A stretch of 64,000 bases of DNA from Sulfurimonas sp. (GTDB lineage Bacteria; Campylobacterota; Campylobacteria; Campylobacterales; Sulfurimonadaceae): positions 28,409-92,408 of the forward strand of contig JADGEZ010000002.1 of NCBI GenBank assembly GCA_016744115.1, in the 5' to 3' direction. The position numbers were made by a program, and so were the translations under genes. Shown here piece after piece: positions 38,330-48,485 of this stretch (the stretch's first letter is position 1; each line of letters opens with the position of its first letter). Below the pieces are notes generated by a model. The model had not been told where the DNA came from, did no database searches, and saw only the letters and a program-made list of their open reading frames with translations.

Positions 38330-38338
38330 GGGGGGGGG
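38330..38338. repeat. Nine-base poly-G tract
   Basis: A run of nine G on the plus strand (C on minus) stands out in very AT-rich intergenic DNA. It is about 130 nt upstream of acpP and 27 nt beyond the stop of the small exported-protein gene. In Campylobacter and Helicobacter such tracts often vary in length, but this one is in no reading frame. Confidence 0.9.
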
Positions 38339-38364
38339 TAATTATTATTTTAAAGAGGCTATTC

Positions 38365-38586
38365 TTATTTACGAAGACTTGCATAAATTTTCAACGCTTC
38401 GTAATCTCTAATTAATTCTCTAGCATCTCTTTCTTGAACAATCATATCTCGTTTTTCGCTCATCATTTTTACATATAAATCATTTTTGTAATCTGTATAT
38501 TTCATCAACTCACTCGTCATCTCAAAAGTTTCTGCTTGTAGGGATACTGCTATTATAGCAGCTAGTATCAAGGTATTTCTTTTCAT
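38365..38586 (-). CDS. Small exported protein, 73 residues
   Basis: The protein has a signal peptide (MKRNTLILAAIIAVSLQA) and a mature part of about 55 charged residues that is probably helical. I do not recognise a family. I chose ATG 38586 over ATG 38598 because GGAAG lies 5 nt before it. It is probably periplasmic. The neighbours are acpP and a cytochrome gene, both on the same strand, with gaps over 100 nt. Confidence 0.65.
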   Translation of the reverse strand: MKRNTLILAAIIAVSLQAETFEMTSELMKYTDYKNDLYVKMMSEKRDMIVQERDARELIRDYEALKIYASLRK

Positions 38587-38700
38587 TTGTACTTCCATCT
38601 TTTAATATTTTTGGAAGTATATCTAAAATTTACTGTTTTTTTACTTATTTTTATAAAAAGTTTTAATTACTAAAAGAAAAATCTCATAAATACACATTTA

Positions 38701-39807
38701 TTATTTTATTTCAAAAACTTTCTCTTTCATAATATTAAATTTTTTAGCTTTTTCATTATTTTCTAAAGAAAACTTTTTTAAAATTTTAGGGTTCACTAAG
38801 AAATATCCAAGAGTAACTTTGACTTTATCTCCAGATTTTAATGAACTCTTGTACTTTATAATGCGTGTTTCTTTTGCTTGAATCATAGTATTTTTTACAA
38901 TTTCATTCGCTAACCATGGAGGGGAAGATTTTTTATCTTTTCCTATTATTCTAACAAATGATTTTGTTTCAAATTTATTTATATTGTTTCCATTTGTAAT
39001 GCTCACATGTAGTTGTGTAAATCTTAAAGGGTGGAGTAACATGAGATGAGGACTTTGATTATAAATAGAAATATCAAAACCATCAGAATTTTGAATAAAC
39101 TTCACATCTATATATTTTGCTAACATTTCATGCCCAGAATTTGTACCTGGAAAACCATGATAACTATGAGTAGGTGTGTCTTCTTTATTTGAGACTGAAC
39201 CCTTTACCTTAGGCATATGGCATGTGATACAATTATCTTTATCGGTAGGTTCTGACATACTTGTTACACATACATCAAATTTTTGTTTATTCTTTTTATG
39301 CGAGTGGCACCCCATACAAACATTTCCATTTGCAAAATTTTTATTTTCTGCTTGATAATGGAACTTATTTCTCAGTGGCTTTTTCATCGTTGCAAAATAT
39401 TCTTTTTTCTCAGAAGAAATAATGTTTTTATTTGCCATTATCCCATGTTTAACCGACTCTATTCTATGACAATAAGCACAAGAGATAGCTTCATTGTGAG
39501 TAGTGTTATTTGCATCTGGGAGACCTTTAGTCGTTTTTCCCAGCATATCAGACAAATTATTTGCAGTTGGAATATGACATTTTGCACACTTATATTTTTG
39601 TTTTTTTGTGTTTAATGGATGTTTATCCCATATAGCTTTATGAATAGGATCTTTAAAAATTGTAGATTTATTATGCATTGCACCTTGATGTTCTTTGTAA
39701 ATAAGAGGATGGCATTCTTTACATTCAAGATTTGCCTCAAATGTTTTATTTGCTAGTAGTGTAGAGAAGAGTAAAATCGAGATTATTATGAGTTGTTGTA
39801 GTTTCAT
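38701..39807 (-). CDS. Periplasmic pentahaem cytochrome c
   Basis: The 368-residue protein has a signal peptide (about 1-19) and five CxxCH haem sites in the first 200 residues: CKECH, CAKCH, CAYCH, CMGCH and CITCH. The C-terminal 160 residues lack haem motifs and look beta-rich. It resembles electron-transfer multihaem cytochromes such as those related to NrfA and hydroxylamine oxidoreductase partners, but I cannot name the substrate. No reductase genes are beside it. Respiratory use is expected for this phylum. Confidence 0.85.
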   Translation of the reverse strand: MKLQQLIIISILLFSTLLANKTFEANLECKECHPLIYKEHQGAMHNKSTIFKDPIHKAIWDKHPLNTKKQKYKCAKCHIPTANNLSDMLGKTTKGLPDANNTTHNEAISCAYCHRIESVKHGIMANKNIISSEKKEYFATMKKPLRNKFHYQAENKNFANGNVCMGCHSHKKNKQKFDVCVTSMSEPTDKDNCITCHMPKVKGSVSNKEDTPTHSYHGFPGTNSGHEMLAKYIDVKFIQNSDGFDISIYNQSPHLMLLHPLRFTQLHVSITNGNNINKFETKSFVRIIGKDKKSSPPWLANEIVKNTMIQAKETRIIKYKSSLKSGDKVKVTLGYFLVNPKILKKFSLENNEKAKKFNIMKEKVFEIK

Positions 39808-39890
39808 TATTAGTCCTTAAAACTTATATTATAAATCAAAGTACAATATATCTAGCTTAATTTATATAAATTAAAAAAAAAGCATCTCGT

Positions 39891-40892
39891 TTAATTCATG
39901 CAAACCTTATTTTTACCACTATTTTTAGCTTGATAAAGCCCCTCATCAGCTTTTTTTATAACATCTCGTAAAGAAACATCATCTAGATTTATTTGACTTA
40001 ATCCTAAGCTAACAGTAAACTTAATACCATTTACGGAAGTGTCTTCTATAATGCTTCTTATTTTTTGAGAAACAATAAGTGCATTATCTCTATTTGAATT
40101 TGCTAATAAAAGGATAAATTCTTCTCCACCAAATCTTGCCAAAATATCGCTCTCTCGAATGCAAGGGATAATTTTTTGCGGTAAGGCTTTAATAACTTCA
40201 TCCCCCATAGCATGACCATAGGTATCATTAATACTTTTAAAGTTATCTATATCTATCATCACAATACTGATTGGTTTTTTATCTCTTTTTAAAAGAGTAA
40301 TTGTTGATTCTGCAATTTCAAAAAAATATCTTCTATTATATATATTTGTCATATGATCATAGTATGCCATTCTCTCAAGTGATGCATTTAATCTATGAAC
40401 TTCTTCTACGGTGCTAGTTAATTCAAGATGGTTTTCAATCATATTTCTAAACTGAATAATAAGATTTTCTTCTTCAACATCCCAAAAACGCTCACGATTA
40501 TCTAAAACACATAATGTTCCAAAAGGTGTAGAATCTGAATGCCTTATAGGAAATCCAAGGTAAGAAATCATGTTAAAAGCTATATCTGGGTTATCTTTCC
40601 ATGCTTCATCTTTGAGAGCATTAGAGACATGAAGTCTTTTATTTGTGCGGATAACAGTTTCACAGTACAATCCTGAATTGAAAAAATTCTTATTTCCTAA
40701 AAGTTTGTAGGGATTATCTTTACTTTTACTTGTTCTGAAAATTTCAATCTTATTCTCATTTAAACGCATAATTAAAACGGCTGGAACATTCATAAGTATA
40801 GCAAGACAATTGACAATCTCCTGCCACTGCTTAACAATGTCATCATTAACATCAAAAGCCTTTATGCCGTTTTGTAATTCTTGATTAATCAT
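39891..40892 (-). CDS. GAF-GGDEF diguanylate cyclase
   Basis: The protein has an N-terminal GAF domain (about 20-155; FGTLCVLDNRER) and a GGDEF domain (about 170-333). The active site is GGEEF and an RESD inhibitory site precedes it, so it should make c-di-GMP under feedback control. I chose ATG 40892, giving 333 residues, because the upstream TTG 40946 adds a non-conserved stretch. No membrane segment is visible, so it senses a cytosolic signal. Confidence 0.9.
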   Translation of the reverse strand: MINQELQNGIKAFDVNDDIVKQWQEIVNCLAILMNVPAVLIMRLNENKIEIFRTSKSKDNPYKLLGNKNFFNSGLYCETVIRTNKRLHVSNALKDEAWKDNPDIAFNMISYLGFPIRHSDSTPFGTLCVLDNRERFWDVEEENLIIQFRNMIENHLELTSTVEEVHRLNASLERMAYYDHMTNIYNRRYFFEIAESTITLLKRDKKPISIVMIDIDNFKSINDTYGHAMGDEVIKALPQKIIPCIRESDILARFGGEEFILLLANSNRDNALIVSQKIRSIIEDTSVNGIKFTVSLGLSQINLDDVSLRDVIKKADEGLYQAKNSGKNKVCMN

Positions 40893-41071
40893 AATATATC
40901 CATCATTTGAACTGTCATAATGATAGCAAAAATTTTCTATAAGCAATCTTTTTTAGATATTTTTTCTTTTAAATCTTAAGTTATCTTAATATTTTCTTAA
41001 GCACATACTACAACTACAGTCTCTTAAAGCATAATAATCAGCAAAATAACGCTTAAATTACTAAAATTAGC

Positions 41072-41077
41072 TATAAT
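41072..41077 (+). promoter_or_regulatory. -10 element at the uvrB start (possible leaderless mRNA)
   Basis: TATAAT ends 7 nt before the uvrB ATG at 41085, so the transcript would begin at about the start codon. No Shine-Dalgarno sequence is visible. Confidence 0.55.
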
Positions 41078-41084
41078 TCCACCA

Positions 41085-43067
41085 ATGAAAAAAGAAATAA
41101 GTTTTGAAGTAAAGTCATTATTTGAACCAGCGGGTGATCAGCCAACTGCTATTAAAGAATTGACTGACTCTATACTAAAAGGAAATCGTTACCAAACACT
41201 TGAAGGTGTAACAGGTAGCGGTAAAACATACACTATGGCACGAGTTATAGAAAATGTTAAGATGCCTACTATTATTATGACGCATAACAAAACGCTTGCG
41301 GCTCAACTTTACTCTGAGTTTCGTAGTTTTTTTCCTGATGCTCATGTTGAGTATTTTGTTTCGTATTATGACTATTATCAGCCTGAGGCTTACATTCCTA
41401 GACAAGATTTATTTATAGAAAAAGACTCTGCTATAAATGATGAACTTGAGCGTATGAGACTCTCTTCTACTGCAAATCTACTCTCTTATGATGATGTTAT
41501 AGTTATCGCATCTGTATCGGCTAACTATGGTTTAGGTGACCCAGAAGAATATCTAAATATGGTACAAGCTTTAGCCATTGGTGATGAGATAAATCAAAAA
41601 AAACTTTTACTTCGTTTAGTCGAGATGGGCTATAGTAGAAATGATACTTATTTTGATAGTGGACATATTCGTGTTAATGGCGAGAGTTTAGACATTTATC
41701 CACCCTATTTTGAGCAAGAAGCTATCCGTATAGAATTTTTTGGAGATGAGATAGAGGCTATTTACACTTTTGAAGTGATAGATAACAAACGCCTTGAAGA
41801 GCATAAAAAGTTTACTATCTATGCTTGTTCTCAGTTTAGTGTATCTCAGGAAAAAATGGCAGTTGCTATTAAACGCATAGAAGAAGAGCTTGATGATAGA
41901 CTAGCTTATTTTACTTCAGCAGGTAAACATTTAGAGCATCAGCGTCTTAAACAAAGGGTTGAGTTTGATTTAGAGATGCTACAAACTACAGGTATGTGTA
42001 AGGGAGTTGAAAATTACTCTCGACTTCTTACAAATAAAAAAACAGGAGAAGCTCCTTTTACACTCCTAGACTATTTTACTCAAAGAAATCAGGATTATCT
42101 TGTAATCGTTGATGAATCTCATGTTTCTTTGCCTCAATATCGTGGGATGTATGCAGGCGATCGTGCAAGAAAAGAAGTCTTAGTTGATTATGGTTTTCGC
42201 CTTCCCTCAGCACTTGATAATCGCCCACTAATGGCTGATGAGTATATAAATAAAGCACCTCATTACCTTTTTGTCTCTGCTACTCCAGCTGCGTATGAAC
42301 TAGAGATGTCGAGTGTTACAGCACATCAAATTATCCGTCCTACAGGTTTACTCGATCCAATCATAGAGATAAAAACATCAGATAATCAAGTTGAAGATAT
42401 TCATGATGAGATAATCAAAATTGCTGCTAAAAATGAAAGAATCCTCATCACCGTTCTTACAAAAAAGATGGCGGAAGCTCTTGCTAAATACCTTGCAGAC
42501 CTTGGTATCAAGGTTCAGTATATGCATTCAGATATTGACACTATTGAGCGAAATCAAATTATCCGTGCTTTACGAATTGGCGAATTTGATGTGCTTATAG
42601 GAATTAATTTACTCCGAGAGGGCTTAGACTTACCAGAGGTTTCTTTAGTTGCTATCCTTGACGCAGATAAAGAAGGGTTTTTAAGAAGTGAAACTGCCCT
42701 TATTCAAACCATAGGTCGAGCGGCAAGAAATTCAAAGGGCAGAGTAATTCTTTATGCAAATAAAATTACAAAATCCATGAAAAAAGCAATCGACACAACA
42801 AGTTCAAGAAGAAAAATTCAAGAAGCTCATAACAAAGAGCATGGAATTATTCCAACAACAACAATCAGAAAGCTCGATGAAAATCTCAAAGTTGATGATC
42901 ATGGTTATTTGTATGATAAACATAAAAAACGTGATAAAATACCAGCATTAGAAAAAAAAGCAATCACTAAAGAGTTGATGTTAAAAATGAAAGCGGCGGC
43001 CAAAGAGTTAAACTTTGAAGAAGCGGCAAGACTTCGTGATGAAATAATGAAAATAAAAAAATTATAG
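41085..43067 (+). CDS. uvrB: Excinuclease ABC subunit B
   Basis: UvrB verifies DNA damage and recruits UvrC. The 660-residue protein has Walker [11 protein letters not shown] (about 43), the beta-hairpin region [16 protein letters not shown], helicase motif [11 protein letters not shown], and a C-terminal UVR motif ([13 protein letters not shown]). Length is normal. The DedA gene follows after 7 nt. Confidence 0.97.
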   Translation: MKKEISFEVKSLFEPAGDQPTAIKELTDSILKGNRYQTLEGVTGSGKTYTMARVIENVKMPTIIMTHNKTLAAQLYSEFRSFFPDAHVEYFVSYYDYYQPEAYIPRQDLFIEKDSAINDELERMRLSSTANLLSYDDVIVIASVSANYGLGDPEEYLNMVQALAIGDEINQKKLLLRLVEMGYSRNDTYFDSGHIRVNGESLDIYPPYFEQEAIRIEFFGDEIEAIYTFEVIDNKRLEEHKKFTIYACSQFSVSQEKMAVAIKRIEEELDDRLAYFTSAGKHLEHQRLKQRVEFDLEMLQTTGMCKGVENYSRLLTNKKTGEAPFTLLDYFTQRNQDYLVIVDESHVSLPQYRGMYAGDRARKEVLVDYGFRLPSALDNRPLMADEYINKAPHYLFVSATPAAYELEMSSVTAHQIIRPTGLLDPIIEIKTSDNQVEDIHDEIIKIAAKNERILITVLTKKMAEALAKYLADLGIKVQYMHSDIDTIERNQIIRALRIGEFDVLIGINLLREGLDLPEVSLVAILDADKEGFLRSETALIQTIGRAARNSKGRVILYANKITKSMKKAIDTTSSRRKIQEAHNKEHGIIPTTTIRKLDENLKVDDHGYLYDKHKKRDKIPALEKKAITKELMLKMKAAAKELNFEEAARLRDEIMKIKKL

Positions 43068-43074
43068 GATAAAT

Positions 43075-43644
43075 ATGGAAGATACTTTTAGTAGTTTAGC
43101 AACATACGGATATATAGGACTTTTTCTTTACTCTTTTGGTGGTGGATTCATAGCACTCTTAGGGGCAGGTGTTTTATCTTACATGGGTAAAATGGATATA
43201 ACAACTTCAATAGCGGTAGCTTTTACAGCCAATGCTATGGGTGATATGATGCTATTTTATATGGCACGATACCAAAAAACTATGATGATGGAGGGACTGC
43301 GTAAACATAGACGCAAACTAGCTTTATCTCATATAATGATGAAAAAGTACGGTTCATGGATTATTCTCATTCAAAAGTTTATCTATGGCATAAAAACACT
43401 CATCCCTATCGCAATAGGACTTACTAAATATGACTTTAAAAAATTCGCTATATTAAATCTGTTTTCAGCTGCTATTTGGGCTTTAGTTGTTGGCTTAGGA
43501 AGTTATTATTCTGGAAAACCACTTATGCAATTAGCTGGACTTATCGGAGATAAACCATGGATAGCACCAATTATTTTACTTGTAATGGGTGCTAGTTTAT
43601 GGTTTTATCTCGAACAAGCTACTAAGAAGAAAGTTAGGAAATAA
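43075..43644 (+). CDS. DedA-family membrane protein
   Basis: The 189-residue protein has about five hydrophobic segments and the SNARE-associated/DedA pattern, including GANAMGD-like FTANAMGDMMLFYMAR and a charged IQKFIYGIKTLIPI segment. DedA proteins are now linked to flipping undecaprenyl phosphate or phospholipids; which applies here is unknown. It follows uvrB and converges on pckA with 2 nt between stops. Confidence 0.85.
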   Translation: MEDTFSSLATYGYIGLFLYSFGGGFIALLGAGVLSYMGKMDITTSIAVAFTANAMGDMMLFYMARYQKTMMMEGLRKHRRKLALSHIMMKKYGSWIILIQKFIYGIKTLIPIAIGLTKYDFKKFAILNLFSAAIWALVVGLGSYYSGKPLMQLAGLIGDKPWIAPIILLVMGASLWFYLEQATKKKVRK

Positions 43645-43646
43645 TC

Positions 43647-45230
43647 TTAGCTTCCTACTTTTGGTCCATGAGCGTCATAATTTACATGTTCGCCATCTTG
43701 ATATTTTTTATAATTATTGATAAACATCTCAGCAAGTTCATCTCTAGTTTTATCAAATAATTCTTTATCTTCCCAAGCATTGCGAGGATTTAAAATCTCT
43801 GGTTTTATATCACCTAAGGTTTTTGGTACATGAAGTCTAAATGTTTTTGTAACATCAAATTCAGAATTTTTAATACTTCCATCTAAAATAGCATTGATAC
43901 ATGCTCGTGTATTTTTAATACTCATTCGTTTACCGACACCATAAGCACCCCCTGTCCAACCAGTATTTACAAGATAAACATTGACTTTATGCTCATCTAT
44001 CTTCTCTCCGAGAAGTCTTGCATATACTGTTGGATGTAAAGGTAAAAATGCCTCGCCAAAACATGCAGAAAAAGTTGCAACTGGTTCAGTAATTCCACGC
44101 TCAGTTCCAGCAACTTTGGCAGTATAACCACTTAAGAAGTAGTACATTGCTTGTCCTTTAGTAAGCTTAGAGACTGGGGGTAAAACACCAAAAGCATCAG
44201 CTGTCAGAAATATAATATTTTCAGGATGTCCTGCCATTAAATCTTTTTTATGATTTTGGATATGCTCTATAGGGTAAGACACACGAGTATTCTCAGTTTT
44301 TGTACCATCTTCATAATCTACTTCACCCTCTCCATACATCACAACATTTTCTAAAAGTGCATTGGTACGAATAGCATTATAAATTTCTGGTTCACTTTTA
44401 CCATCTAGGTTAATTGTTTTTGCATAACATCCACCCTCAAAGTTAAACACACCATAGTTGTCCCAACCATGTTCATCATCACCAATCAATGCACGATGAG
44501 GATCAGTAGAAAGTGTAGTTTTACCAGTTCCGCTCAATCCAAAGAAAAGTGCAGTATCTCCACTCTCGCCAACATTTGCTGAACAGTGCATAGAAAGTTT
44601 ACCCTCTAATGGTAGCCAATAGTTCATCATCGAAAAAATTCCTTTTTTCATCTCCCCACCATACCAAGTACCACCGATAATTGCAATATTTTTTTCAACA
44701 TCAAAAAGTATAAATACTTCTGAATTAAGTCCGTGTTCTTTCCACTTTTCATTCACTGCTTTACAAGCATTTAAAACAAGAAAATCTGATTTAAATATTT
44801 CGAGTTCTGGTTCTGTTGGACGAATAAACATATTTTTCACAAAGTGTGATTGCCAAGCTATTTCTGAAACAAAACGAACTGAACGCTTTGAAGCAATAGA
44901 AGAACCACAAAAAACATCCGTAACATATAAATCTTTGTTAGATAATTGCTCTTGAGCAACCAATAACAGTTCTTCGAAAATCTCAGAAGAAACTTTTTTA
45001 TTTACATCACCCCAAGCAATATACTTACTTGAGGGCTCTCTATCTACAAAGTATTTATCTTTTGGAGAACGACCTGTAAAAATTCCAGTATCAACCGCTG
45101 TTGCACCTTTATTTGTTTGTTGTACTTCATCATTATCAAGCTCATGCTTAATCAATTCATCATAGCTAAGGTTACGAAATACCTGACCAACATTTTTAAG
45201 ACCTAATTTTTCTAATTCAGCAATATTCAT
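43647..45230 (-). CDS. pckA: Phosphoenolpyruvate carboxykinase (ATP)
   Basis: The 527-residue enzyme converts oxaloacetate and ATP to phosphoenolpyruvate. The P-loop [11 protein letters not shown] (about 235), the upstream substrate-binding [12 protein letters not shown] and the metal site GDDEHGW are intact. It links the reductive TCA cycle and gluconeogenesis in autotrophic members of this phylum; autotrophy here is inference. Confidence 0.97.
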   Translation of the reverse strand: MNIAELEKLGLKNVGQVFRNLSYDELIKHELDNDEVQQTNKGATAVDTGIFTGRSPKDKYFVDREPSSKYIAWGDVNKKVSSEIFEELLLVAQEQLSNKDLYVTDVFCGSSIASKRSVRFVSEIAWQSHFVKNMFIRPTEPELEIFKSDFLVLNACKAVNEKWKEHGLNSEVFILFDVEKNIAIIGGTWYGGEMKKGIFSMMNYWLPLEGKLSMHCSANVGESGDTALFFGLSGTGKTTLSTDPHRALIGDDEHGWDNYGVFNFEGGCYAKTINLDGKSEPEIYNAIRTNALLENVVMYGEGEVDYEDGTKTENTRVSYPIEHIQNHKKDLMAGHPENIIFLTADAFGVLPPVSKLTKGQAMYYFLSGYTAKVAGTERGITEPVATFSACFGEAFLPLHPTVYARLLGEKIDEHKVNVYLVNTGWTGGAYGVGKRMSIKNTRACINAILDGSIKNSEFDVTKTFRLHVPKTLGDIKPEILNPRNAWEDKELFDKTRDELAEMFINNYKKYQDGEHVNYDAHGPKVGS

Positions 45231-45260
45231 AATTTACTCTCAAGTGGTATATTTTAATAT

Positions 45261-45266
45261 ATTATA
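45261..45266 (-). promoter_or_regulatory. -10 element of pckA
   Basis: TATAAT on the minus strand lies about 30 nt before the pckA ATG. Confidence 0.55.
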
Positions 45267-45376
45267 CACTTAATAAACATAAAATAAATATAAAAATTGT
45301 AATTATTTTATAAAATTTGTATAAAAAATTACTTTAAGTATTTTTCGATAAAATTCTTTAAATATTAGATCAGCGG

Positions 45377-45382
45377 TATAAT
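45377..45382 (+). promoter_or_regulatory. Possible -10 element of tRNA-Val
   Basis: GGTATAAT lies 36 nt upstream of the tRNA 5' end. The flanking sequence also looks like a tRNA D-arm, so the assignment is uncertain. Confidence 0.45.
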
Positions 45383-45418
45383 ATTGCTATTGCATAGAAA
45401 ATCGTTCATTTTTAATTT

Positions 45419-45493
45419 GCTTGATTAACTCAGCGGTAGAGTGATACCATGACATGGTATTGGACACTGGTTCGAACCCAGTATCAAGCACCA
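45419..45493 (+). tRNA. tRNA-Val (GAC)
   Basis: All four stems form: acceptor GCTTGAT/ATCAAGC, D stem ACTC/GAGT, anticodon stem ATACC/GGTAT around loop ATGACAT, and T stem ACTGG/CCAGT around TTCGAAC. The anticodon is GAC, the discriminator is A, and CCA is encoded. The D stem starts with A10-U25 rather than the usual G10 pair. It is a lone tRNA between pckA and a flavoprotein gene. Confidence 0.85.
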
Positions 45494-45616
45494 CTAAACG
45501 GACTTACAAAGACTTCGAGAAACTTGACAAAAAATAAATACTTAATACATTACTTTCTATTAATTTAAAAATTATTATTTCATTTGTGAATAATAGGTAA
45601 TATGAAATAGCCGTGT

Positions 45617-45638
45617 GAAAATAATAGTGATTATTTTC
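45617..45638. promoter_or_regulatory. 9-4-9 perfect inverted repeat upstream of the flavoprotein gene
   Basis: GAAAATAAT and ATTATTTTC flank AGTG, 20 nt before a likely -10 element and 33 nt before the ATG. It could be an operator or a weak terminator of the tRNA transcript. Confidence 0.4.
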
Positions 45639-45657
45639 TAAGGATAAATTTTTGTGA

Positions 45658-45663
45658 TAAAAT
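45658..45663 (+). promoter_or_regulatory. -10 element at the flavoprotein start (possible leaderless mRNA)
   Basis: TAAAAT, within TGTGATAAAATTC, ends 7 nt before the ATG at 45671. No clear Shine-Dalgarno sequence is present. Confidence 0.4.
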
Positions 45664-45670
45664 TCTATTT

Positions 45671-46867
45671 ATGAATACAAAAAAGATAGCAATCATAGGT
45701 GCGGGTGCATCAGGTCTTTTGTGTGCAATTTATTGTGCAAGACATAAGATAAAAGTAGATATATACGAACAAAATACAAAATGTGCTAAAAAAATTCTAG
45801 TATCGGGTAATGGTAGATGCAATATTACGAATATAGAGGCGTCTAAAGTAAATTACTTTAGTCAAAATCCTGATTTTATTGAAAATATTTTAGATAATTT
45901 TCCTTATAAAAAGTTTGAACAATTTGCACTTTCTATTGGACTTATTTTAGATGTCAAACTTGATGGAAAAGTATATCCCCTTAGTAATGAAGCAAAAAGT
46001 GTTGCATCCTTACTCATAAATACTGCAAAAATCTTAGGTGTAAATTTTTATATAGAAAATAAAATCACAGATATAAAAAAACTATTTCAAGCTTATGATA
46101 AAGTTGTTGTAGCAACTGGATCATCAGCTGCGTCACACTTAGGGGGTAATGATGATGGCTTAGAGTTCGCTCGTGTATTTAGACATAATATTATCCCAAG
46201 TTATCCCTCACTCGTTCAACTAAAACTTCACTCCTCTTTGCATCAGATAATGAGTGGAACAAAAGTAGATGGTGTAGTTACTCTGCTAATAAACAATAAA
46301 ATCAGTTCTAAAACAAGTGGTGATATTCTTTTTACTTCGTATGGTGTATCAGGTTTTGCAATACTTGACATTTCTCAAGAAGCCTCAGAAGCTTTAATGA
46401 ATTATCAAGTTGTTGATATTAGCCTTAGCTTACTACCAAAATACTCGGTACAAAAGCTCTCTTCGCATATAATGAAAATACTAGAATCAAATTCTAATAT
46501 ATCTCTTTTAAATGTTTTACATGGCTTAATTCCCCTTAAAATTGTAAAAGCACTTTTAGTAAAGCTTGAACTAAATCAAGAGATGAAATCAGCTGAAATA
46601 AATATAAAACTATCCAAAAAAATTGCCAATCAAATCTTAAACTGGAAATTTGAAGTAAAAGATACCCATGGATTTCGTCATGCTGAAGTAGCTGGTGGTG
46701 GGGTTGATCTCAGTGAAATTAATCCAAAAACCATGGAATCCCTAAAAAAGAAAAATTTATACTTTTGTGGTGAAGTACTAGATGTCGTAGGTCAAAGAGG
46801 AGGCTATAACTTTGCCTGGGCATGGGCAAGTGGATATACTTGTTCTAAAGATATAATAAAATATTAA
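45671..46867 (+). CDS. HI0933-family FAD-dependent oxidoreductase
   Basis: The 398-residue flavoprotein has the dinucleotide fold IGAGASGLLCAIYCAR, the family motif KKILVSGNGRCNITN, GFRHAEVAGGGVDLSEI, and a C-terminal FCGEVLDVVGQRGGYNFAWAW. The family (HI0933/YhiN/BaiN) binds FAD, but its physiological substrate is largely undefined. It stands alone, 177 nt after the tRNA. Confidence 0.9.
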   Translation: MNTKKIAIIGAGASGLLCAIYCARHKIKVDIYEQNTKCAKKILVSGNGRCNITNIEASKVNYFSQNPDFIENILDNFPYKKFEQFALSIGLILDVKLDGKVYPLSNEAKSVASLLINTAKILGVNFYIENKITDIKKLFQAYDKVVVATGSSAASHLGGNDDGLEFARVFRHNIIPSYPSLVQLKLHSSLHQIMSGTKVDGVVTLLINNKISSKTSGDILFTSYGVSGFAILDISQEASEALMNYQVVDISLSLLPKYSVQKLSSHIMKILESNSNISLLNVLHGLIPLKIVKALLVKLELNQEMKSAEINIKLSKKIANQILNWKFEVKDTHGFRHAEVAGGGVDLSEINPKTMESLKKKNLYFCGEVLDVVGQRGGYNFAWAWASGYTCSKDIIKY

Positions 46868-46961
46868 CTATCATTATTTAAGTTTAATTAGAGCGTTGCC
46901 TTAAACAATCTCTTTAAGATAAAGATGTTAAAATTACGCAAACAAAGCATAAGGATATAGA

Positions 46962-47522
46962 ATGTTTATAAGTATCATCATCTTTATAGGGTTAGTTTTT
47001 GTACTCATCTTGATGTACAATTCTCTTGTTTCAAAGAAAAATCAAGTTGCAAATATTTTTGCAAGTGTAGATACACAGCTTAAAAAGCGTTATGACCTGA
47101 TACCAAATCTTGTAGCAAGTGTTAGCCAGTATATGGAACATGAAAAATCACTCCTAAGTGAAGTAACAAGGCTAAGATCTGAGGCAAATAAGCCAAATAT
47201 ATCACATGGTCATAAAATGGCTCTAGATGCTAAAATAACTTCAGCACTTGGTTCTATAATGGTAGCAGTTGAAAACTACCCTGATCTCAAAGCAAATGAA
47301 AATGTAATGCACCTTCAATCAACTCTCAATGAACTAGAAGAACAAATCTCTGCGGCAAGGCGTGCTTACAATCAAGCGGTTACAGACTATAACAATGCTA
47401 TTGAGATGCTTCCCACTTCCTTTATGGCTTTAGCAATGAACTATACGAAAAAGGAGTTATTTGAAATTACTAAAGATGAAAGACAAAGCATTAGTGTAAA
47501 AGATCTTTTTAGTTCAAAATAG
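46962..47522 (+). CDS. LemA-family protein
   Basis: The 186-residue protein has one N-terminal membrane helix (about 2-20) and the LemA helical bundle (NQVANIFASVDTQLKKRYDLIPNLV; RRAYNQAVTDYNNAIEMLP). The cellular role of LemA is not settled. It starts a three-gene membrane cluster and ends directly before the DUF3137 gene. AAGGA precedes the ATG. Confidence 0.93.
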   Translation: MFISIIIFIGLVFVLILMYNSLVSKKNQVANIFASVDTQLKKRYDLIPNLVASVSQYMEHEKSLLSEVTRLRSEANKPNISHGHKMALDAKITSALGSIMVAVENYPDLKANENVMHLQSTLNELEEQISAARRAYNQAVTDYNNAIEMLPTSFMALAMNYTKKELFEITKDERQSISVKDLFSSK

Positions 47523-48485
47523 ATGAAAAATTTAAGTGAACTAACTGATTTTTATTATGATACGCTTTATCCAACTTTAATAAAATTAGAAAAGAATAGA
47601 AAAAATGTAAGATATAAAATTGTGCTATTAGCTATTGTAGTATTTTTTGTGACATTTTTAATACTCTATATATTGAATAAATCCTCATCTTTAAATTTTG
47701 ATGTTATTATATTTATAGGCTTTATTTATTCTATGATAGGAACATTCATTTATAAATTTTTGCTCAAAGATTATACAAAAGATTTTAAAGCTACAATTAT
47801 TAAACCACTTATAAATGAGATAGATAAAAACTTAAACTATACTCCTTCTCTTCATGTTTCACAAAGACTTTTTGAAAAATCTAAACTTTTTAAATCTCAG
47901 CTAGATAGATTTAGTGGAAATGATTTTGTGCATGGGAAGATAGATGATATACCAATCCAATTTTCAGATATTCATGCACAAAAAGAAGATAAATTCGATG
48001 ATGAGATCCGATTGGAGACAATATTTCAAGGTCTGTTTATCGTGGCAGAATTTAACAAACACTTTAAAGCTCAAACTATTATTTTGCAAGATCTTGCTCA
48101 AAATACCTTTGGTAAGCTAATAGGTTCTTGGCTTCAGTCAAAGAATGTAACAAGGGATGCTCTTGTTACAATGGATAATGTAGAGTTTGAAAAAGAATTT
48201 GTTGTGTATTCTACTGATCAAGTTGAAGCTAGGTATATCTTATCTCACTCTTTGATGCAAAGACTCCTTAATTTTAAGAAAAAATCTTCTCATCCTGTGC
48301 ATATCTCTTTTATAGATAAATCAATACATATAGCAGTAGAGTATAACAAAGATCTGTTTGAGCCTTCTATATTTTACTCACTCTTAAACCACAAGATAGC
48401 GATGGAATATATCCAAACTCTTCATTTGGCTACTGGCATCATACATGAGCTTAAACTAAATCAAAAACTATGGAGTAAACAATGA
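47523..48485 (+). CDS. DUF3137 membrane protein
   Basis: The 320-residue protein has two membrane segments (about 30-52 and 58-78) and a soluble C-terminal domain (about 110-320) with the DUF3137 pattern (IQFSDIHAQKE, FQGLFIVAEFNK, VEFEKEFVVYSTDQVEARYILS). DUF3137 genes often follow lemA. Function is unknown. It begins directly after the lemA stop and overlaps the EI24 gene by 4 nt. Confidence 0.85.
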   Translation: MKNLSELTDFYYDTLYPTLIKLEKNRKNVRYKIVLLAIVVFFVTFLILYILNKSSSLNFDVIIFIGFIYSMIGTFIYKFLLKDYTKDFKATIIKPLINEIDKNLNYTPSLHVSQRLFEKSKLFKSQLDRFSGNDFVHGKIDDIPIQFSDIHAQKEDKFDDEIRLETIFQGLFIVAEFNKHFKAQTIILQDLAQNTFGKLIGSWLQSKNVTRDALVTMDNVEFEKEFVVYSTDQVEARYILSHSLMQRLLNFKKKSSHPVHISFIDKSIHIAVEYNKDLFEPSIFYSLLNHKIAMEYIQTLHLATGIIHELKLNQKLWSKQ

